Assembly: GCA_001600615.1 (NCBI GenBank)
Contig: BCKK01000006.1
Span: 186,001 to 250,000, forward strand
Length of the DNA: 64,000 nt
Direction of reading: 5' to 3'
DNA from: Dioszegia crocea
Lineage: Eukaryota > Basidiomycota > Tremellomycetes > Tremellales > Bulleribasidiaceae
Under the pieces are notes generated by a model. It made no database searches, was not told where the DNA came from, and was given only the letters and a program-made list of their open reading frames with translations. Within the stretch, counting starts at the first letter, position 1. Each line of letters starts with the position of its first letter. Of the stretch, positions 58,578-64,000 are shown in pieces. Made by a program: the position numbers and the translations under genes.

Positions 58578-59408
58578 TTATAGCTTTTTGGGCGTGAAAA
58601 GGGGAGAAAAGGGCGTTCGAAATAGCCTCTGGACGGTCAATTTTGATCTTTTTTGCCTCATCCACCATTTGAAGGTCGCTCAGGGGTCGCTACGCTTAAC
58701 GGGGGTCTACTCCGATCCCTGGCTACAGCCAGGTGTCCAAAGCATGCGCTAGGGACACCTTGAAGGCTGGGGTGCAAAGCTTGCGGTGGATCGTGACAAA
58801 CAGGCCAGTCGCGAGCCGTTTGTAGTAAAGTGCCACACTCGTGTGGGCAAGATGGAGATCTGTCCGGCGCAGAGGAAGAGGAATATCAGGTCGGCATTGG
58901 CGAGGGGGAAGCCCAGGAAGTTATGATTGGGCAAGGAACGGGAAGATGGAGACCAGGCAGGGAGGTGAAGCGGGTGCGAGGCCTCAATTGGAGCCGAAGC
59001 CGAACGACGACGAGGGGAAGGAGCCGCCGGTCGAAGAGAGTGAGGATGGTGAGTTCGCGTTGGTATCCCAGGCTGAACCATCTGCAGACGACCATCTTCC
59101 CATTTCCGGCTCCTCAGGCTCCCTAACGGACGGATTGGCACGAGCTTATTGCCCTGGGCACAATGGCTCTCGGGAGAGATATGTATCTCGTAGCAGCAGA
59201 CTACCCCTCACTCGGCCACAGCAACATCGTCAGCTTGGAATGGCAACATCTTCAACCTATTCTCCCCCGAGCTTCAACCTCGCGACCGCATTTCCTCCTC
59301 CCTTATCCTCCCTTACCACGTTACGAACCATCACTCCGACCCTGGGATTCCTCGAACAAACCCGCGACTCAATCCGAGCGGCGAAGTTGTTGAAATCCCT
59401 CTGCGAGC

Positions 59409-59783
59409 GTGGTGAACACCCACGACCGAGAGAATTGTCCCTTCGGCACATACTCCGGCGGCGCCGGTGGCCTGACGGTCAAACTTGCCGACGGGTCCAA
59501 TGAATACTACCGACATGGATTCAAACTTCCTTCCCCTTTCAAGTCGGACGGATCCCGCCGAGCACCCGGGGAGCGATGGATATACGCCGAGGTGACTTTG
59601 GTCAAAAGGGAGGACCAGTCTGTCTCAACCGAGGACAATTTGTGGATCTTCCACAGGAAGGCGCACCAAGAGACGATTGCGAAGGCGTTTCATGTGGTGG
59701 AGGAATGTCACGACGAGATGGCGGATGCCGACAAGTACGCTTTGGCGGGGTTGATTCATCTCCTATATCCCTCTTTAAGCTGA
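59409..59783 (+). CDS. Hypothetical protein fragment, low confidence
   Basis: Open frame whose core reads GGLTVKLADGSNEYYRHGFK, GERWIYAEVTLVKREDQSVS and AFHVVEECHDEMADADKYAL. Its composition is protein-like, and it ends at TGA 59783. An upstream frame at about 58928-59100 (EPKPNDDEGKEPPVEESEDG) could be an earlier exon with an intron donor GTGAGTTCGC near 59049. The true start and exon structure are unclear. No family was recognised; it could be a remnant. Confidence 0.28.
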   Translation: MVNTHDRENCPFGTYSGGAGGLTVKLADGSNEYYRHGFKLPSPFKSDGSRRAPGERWIYAEVTLVKREDQSVSTEDNLWIFHRKAHQETIAKAFHVVEECHDEMADADKYALAGLIHLLYPSLS

Positions 59784-60537
59784 TATCTCAGGAATCCCGG
59801 TGCCGCCTCGCCTCCAAGATTCAGAGACTCGGCAGCATCCATTCCTCGGCAGACTCCTGTCACCGCTGCCTCCAGCACATAGTCCATAAGAGATTACAAA
59901 AATTAGGAGGTGATAGTTTGTTTTCGCGAGAGGGACACTACTCATAGGCGAAGCGAAGGAAGGGGCAGGACTGGAAGGGCAGTCGAAGGGAGACCGAGGA
60001 AAAGAAGTAGAAGCCAAAAGATTAGGGAAGTGTCAGTCTTGATGTAGGCCGCGCATCCCTGTGCTCCGTTGAGCTCTAGTTCGCAATCAAGCACGAGTTG
60101 TCCAGGTGTTGAGCAGGACGTGTTTCTAAGGTTACTCACTGACCCAAAGTAAGACAGCGAAGACTGCGATAGTGTGGTACGAGACTAATTGTGGAAAAGT
60201 GCCACTTGAGACACGTCAATACATCGCGTCAAATGCAACCCCTCTGTGGGCAAAGAAATGCCACCGCAAGGAGATTCTCCGGAACTTGTAGATCCACCCG
60301 AAGTTTGTACCTCCCACATTGGTCGGAGTGACGGGGACGAGAGAAAACAGGCAGCTGACCTTGGGATCGTTGGACGTTGCGGGTGTACATTCCACCAGCC
60401 CGCCGGTCAGCCGCTCGCCAATGCCACATTGCCGCCTGAGCTTTAACTCATCCCTCGTTGCTTCTTTTTGCCCTGCAGCACCCTGCAGGCCCACACTGTT
60501 CGACTGAGAAAGGTATGAATCCCTGCACGAAGGGACC

Positions 60538-60594
60538 CCTACGGCTTTCGCATCTGATAAAAAAAGTCGGCAAGGGTTGAATTCCCCCCGTAGG
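60538..60594 (+). repeat. Small inverted repeat resembling a minimal tRNA-like fold (element B)
   Basis: CCTACGG at 60538-60544 pairs perfectly with CCGTAGG at 60588-60594. Just inside the right arm, AGGG-TTGAATT-CCCC forms a T-arm-like hairpin (60573-60587). GGGTTGAATTCCCCCCGTAGG closely resembles the right arm of element A (GGGTTCGAATCCCCCCGTGGG). Only about 27 nt separate the left arm from the T-like arm, too few for normal D and anticodon arms. Confidence 0.5.
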
Positions 60595-60820
60595 TTATGG
60601 CATCAAGTCTCACAGAGTAGTTAGACATAAATAGTGAGTATAGCGTTGATTCATTAGATAGTGGGCATATCGCGGTCTCCACTTCGGGAAAGATCAGCAA
60701 GGGCCAGAGTATCACAATCCAGCTTACCCCGAAGCCTGGGCAAATCCAAATCACAAGATGCGGCGATCCCATATACAACCTACTCTCAGATCTTATCGTT
60801 CCACCCAGCATCCCCCTGGA

Positions 60821-63101
60821 TCAGCTATAAGCAGGCGGGCCACCTCCAGCCGCCGGCACGACTCCGCCAAAGTAGCCAGGCGGTGCCTCTCTCCCTTGAT
60901 CCCCAGCCTCAATGGGCGGTGGCGGCGTCACATCCCCAGCTTCAGGATGGACCGGGGTCGCCCGCCGTCCAGTCGCCATTCCGACTATCGGACCAAGCGG
61001 CACAGCTTGTGCTTGAGCAGCTTCAGACGCAGCAAAAGAAGGTGGGGAGACGTCATGTGAGCGTTCGCCAGCGATAGGTGCGTGAGGCGGAGGAGGAGCT
61101 GGGTGGCTGGGGTGGGCCGCGGCGCGATATCTAGATGAAGGGTAGGTGGACTGTGTGAATGTGGGCAGGGCGGGTAGGGAGGGTTCGTCGATCCCAGGAG
61201 GGAGATCGTCCTATGAAGTCAGCGAATGTCAGATTGTTACTCCGAGAAACACCCCGATCTGCTTCCTCCATAAACCAAATTTCGAGCTAAAAAAAACTAC
61301 CCCACTTACCTGAAGATCAATCACTCTTGTCCCTTCCCCCAGTCCCAGCTGCTCCATCAATTCCATCCCACCAACAACACCACCCGCCGGTCCACTAAAA
61401 CCTAGTCGCGCCGCAAGACCCCCAGCCACATTCACATCCTCGTCGTCTGGATGAGGCGGGTCCATACTGCCCGAAGCGCCAAATGAAGCGGAAACACTAG
61501 GAGGGGCCACTGAGAATGTTTCGTATCCGTCGTACTGTAGGTCAGCGCATGCTAAAGCGTCACTCACTTCCACCCATGTGCCCAACTCCCCACTTAAACT
61601 CCCCCTTCTCCCCACTGCCGTTGCTCTGTCTTCCTCGCCACTGTTCGCTTCATGAGAAATGAGACGCTCGCTCATTATTCGCTCTGAAGGTAAGGGTGCT
61701 TCTCCCGACGCTGCCTGAGCTTCGCTCTCGAGGAATGTTGGTAACCCCCCTGCCGGCGCAGCATTCCGCGGTTGGCACGTACTTGGTCCGGCCTCATCAA
61801 ACTCAGGCGGGCCGTCCTCATGGTGTGATCTGAATGTTCCCGCTCCTCCAACGCGATCCTGCCCTTTGCGCCTGTACGCTTCCTTTGCCATCTCCTCCTC
61901 GCTCATCCCCACGTCTTCCTCGTTGACACCGGCATCCGGCACAAGCCCCCTCTCCACCACCACTTCCCGAGGCTCTCTCCAAACCCTCGGCCGGATCTCA
62001 ATCTTTTGCTCAACGACAAAATCTCTCATTTCCTCCGGCGTCACCTCGGCCAGCGCCCCAAAGCCTAGAATGACGCGCACGAAGAAGGTGACGGTGTGGT
62101 ATGGCGTGCTCATTGATATTTCGCCCCATGTCTGGTCGACTGTAGAGCCGAGATTTGCCGTGGGGAGGGTGAATAGTACACGCAGAGGAGGATGCGCCGG
62201 TCCGGGATACCGCAGAGATTTGCCAGACGCATGTAGGAGCGTGAGATGCTCGCGGGTTTCGGTAGGGAGGGTAGAGGTCGATGCGGAAGAGGCGGCGGGG
62301 ATTTGCACGAGGCGATATAGCTCTACGCGGACTCTACGCAGGGCCCGCAGAGCTGCCGCTGGGTCTGGCATCGTAGCTAGAGCAGCTACAGCTGTGCGTT
62401 GTCGTTGCCGTCCTTTAGGCTGGAACTCTACGCCCAGCCGAAGTAAAGATCCTAGCCTCGGTGAAGGGTCCTCGACCAGCAGCCGGGTGACCACGCCATG
62501 TTTGTCCAACACCGCTTCTACTTCTGTATCTCCCTTTCCTTTTCCTGCTCCGTGGTCCCGCTCGACATCCTGCGGCGTCCCCTCCACTTGAATTTCCTCG
62601 TGCACCTCTCCAGAAGCCAAAGCGAGGGTGACTCTCAGCCACCATTTGACCTCGCCTTTACGGAAATCCGTCAAATTCAGCGTACCAGGTAGGTCAGAGC
62701 GGGCCGAGGGGTCGTGAGGAAGAGCAATCGTAAAGCGGTGGACAGAGGGGAATGCGCTAGATGAAGACGAAGATGTGGAAGTTGATGGGGACGAAGGCGG
62801 CCAGATGATTTGATCCGGAAATTCATGAAGTTCAAGATCTGGGTGATCAGGCAGACGATTGACAAGATGTAGTTTGACAGATCTGCACATTAGCAGATGT
62901 CTCTGTCGAAACGTACAAATGCTTCACTCCTCGACTACCCCCCTGAGTCCCGAGTCCTTTGACAAATACCTCGCCTTGGACCGTCCGTCCCCAGAAGAAG
63001 CTTGCCGAGTCGGGTAGTGGAGCGACGAGTATCTGAGGCTGAGATGCTGCGTAGATGGGCGGCGGCAGGCCAGTGGGCGCTGGAGGTGGAAGGTTGGTCA
63101 T
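60821..63101 (-). CDS. Alpha-arrestin-like protein with C-terminal PY motifs
   Basis: Starts MTNLPPPAPTGLPPPIYAAS. An arrestin-N-like beta fold follows: SASFFWGRTVQGEVFVKGLG, SVKLHLVNRLPDHPDLELHE, VHRFTIALPHDPSARSDLPG, TLNLTDFRKGEVKWWLRVTL, and a second beta domain with VTRLLVEDPSPRLGSLLRLG, RVRVELYRLVQIP and STPYHTVTFFVRVILGFGAL. The C-terminal half is disordered and acidic. Near the end are PPGYFGG and PPAYS, two PPxY motifs that bind Rsp5-type ubiquitin ligase WW domains; the protein ends right after the second. This is the alpha-arrestin layout of adaptors that drive endocytosis of permeases. Three or four exons, including an in-frame 33-nt intron near 61532-61567. The first intron lies at about 62883-62916. 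Confidence 0.75.
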
Positions 63102-63545
63102 GAGGGTGGCGCAAGCTCGAGAAGGAATAAATGGGTGAGAAGGCTGGTCGGGAGATGATCGTTGGGTTTTACACCTGCAAGTAAAGGTCGTTATTCTAAG
63201 CGTGTCTGATCATGAATCGTTCTTCCAGCAGTCTGACATTATTATAGGTGAATAGTGAAGTGATGGAATGATTGATCAGGACTGACCCAAGGACGTCAGG
63301 ACTCTGTTGCTGTTCGGGCATCGCCGAGTGGAGGCCGAGGTGGTGAGCTGGTGGTGAAGCCATGGCGAGTGGGCGTGTGTGGGCATCTCTCCCACTCTGA
63401 CGCCCGAACCATGTCACGCGCAAGCGGAAGCGCCCAGACCGGCGCTGCATTTGATACAAGTACAAAACGGCAAAAGATGATATCTCTCCACAGCCGCCCT
63501 TCCAATCCAACCCCTCTCCACCTCCTGCAGATTCTACCGCCCACC

Positions 63546-64000
63546 CTACTTGATCCTCTTCAACCTCTCGGTATTCTGCATGACAGCATACTCTAGATCC
63601 TCCGTCTTATTGGTGACACCGGTCAACCTCACGTTCTGACCCGTGACCTCATCGCCCATGGCCGTCGCAAGCTTCTTCAGCCGCTTGGTCACATCGTGGA
63701 TTTCGTCAAGGTTCCCGTCCATCTCATCCTCGAGCTCGTCGTCCGATGCCGTGGCCTCAATCTGATACTTCGCGCGGGCGTCCTTGCGCGCCTTGGCCTC
63801 TCCGGGCAGCGGTACGCGGGAGGTCGACGAGCCGTAGTCCTGACCTGTGGCCTGGCCAAGACGCTGTCGGGTATCGGTGATATCGGCAATGGCTTTGTTT
63901 CGGTCGGCACGCTCTTGCATGTGGAGTTCGTTGATTTTATTCTCTTGCGCCTGGCGCTTGCCTTCCTGCAACTGTTAGTGTCGTCCACGGTCAAAGGGAG
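63546..64000 (-). CDS. SEC9: Sec9/SNAP-25-type t-SNARE, 3' exon (truncated by window end)
   Basis: Plasma-membrane Qbc-SNARE for exocytosis. The last exon starts at 63965 after a TTGCAG acceptor and reads EGKRQAQENKINELHMQERA, a helix, then a linker with SRVPLPGEAKARKDARAKYQ, and the C-terminal SNARE motif: ELEDEMDGNLDEIHDVTKRL, KKLATAMGDEVTGQNVRLTG, VTNKTEDLEYAVMQNTERLK. The zero-layer Gln lies in GDEVTGQNVRL. The protein ends with IK, without a membrane anchor, as in Sec9. The N-terminal SNARE motif and the start are beyond 64000. Confidence 0.85.

Larger units (their letters stand above)
57924..60820. other. Gene-poor region with small tRNA-arm-like elements
   Basis: About 2.9 kb between the recombinase gene and the arrestin stop. 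It contains a low-confidence plus-strand ORF (59409-59783) and two short inverted-repeat elements (58513-58577 and 60538-60594). A sequence TTAAGCGGGACTTAAGCGGG near 58190-58208 is a short direct duplication. Nothing else was recognised. Confidence 0.4.

Noticed and set aside
60216..60494. Minus-strand ORF of 92 codons
   Set aside because: No codon structure or family pattern; it overlaps an equally long plus-strand ORF and lies in gene-poor DNA.

Overview
The window reads as nuclear DNA of a basidiomycete fungus, most likely a yeast-like Tremellomycete; this is inferred from gene style, not from a search. Genes are compact and cut by many very short introns (commonly 33-60 nt) with GTRAGT-type donors, CTGAC/CTAAC-like branch sites and YAG acceptors. 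Promoters are CT-rich. Several proteins are recognisable fungal orthologues (acyl-CoA-binding protein, LETM1, Dap1, 2-oxodicarboxylate carrier, Sec9).

Region 1 (1-7.3 kb) is an N-acetylglucosamine (GlcNAc) catabolic cluster: GlcNAc-6-phosphate deacetylase (minus), a BadF-type GlcNAc kinase and glucosamine-6-phosphate deaminase (both plus). The 3' part of a fungal transcription factor converges on it from the left edge. Together the three enzymes would turn GlcNAc into fructose-6-phosphate.

Region 2 (7.7-24.2 kb) is mostly housekeeping. It has a small mitochondrial inner-membrane protein, ACBP, NDUFS6, a tandem array of four DUF1772 membrane proteins, a DUF1275 membrane protein, the ODC carrier, a 1685-residue DHX9/MLE-type helicase with an RS-rich N-terminal extension, and a PAS protein.

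Region 3 (25.6-34 kb) looks like a nitrogen-scavenging cluster: two divergent PuuE-like polysaccharide-deacetylase-family enzymes, an amidase and an NCS1 nucleobase/allantoin-type permease. HGATAR sites lie in the intergenic regions.

Region 4 (34-50.4 kb) holds a membrane protein with a long disordered tail, LETM1, Dap1, an intron-containing tRNA-Val, a second intron-containing tRNA candidate, a coiled-coil protein, S-formylglutathione hydrolase, an RRT8/EI24-like membrane protein, an orphan tRNA-Arg 5' half, a gene with tandemly duplicated exons and a (GAT)9 microexon, and an intact tRNA-Arg(CCU).

Region 5 (50.4-60.8 kb) is gene-poor and unusual. It has a diverged tandem array whose ~165-bp units each carry an exon-like 53-nt block bounded by minus-strand splice sites. 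Next to it is a large minus-strand gene that resembles DUF3435/Crypton/captain-type tyrosine recombinases, with a C-terminal zinc-finger region. Two small tRNA-arm-like inverted repeats lie beyond it. This is the best candidate for a poorly described system. The window ends with an alpha-arrestin carrying PY motifs and the 3' exon of the t-SNARE Sec9.
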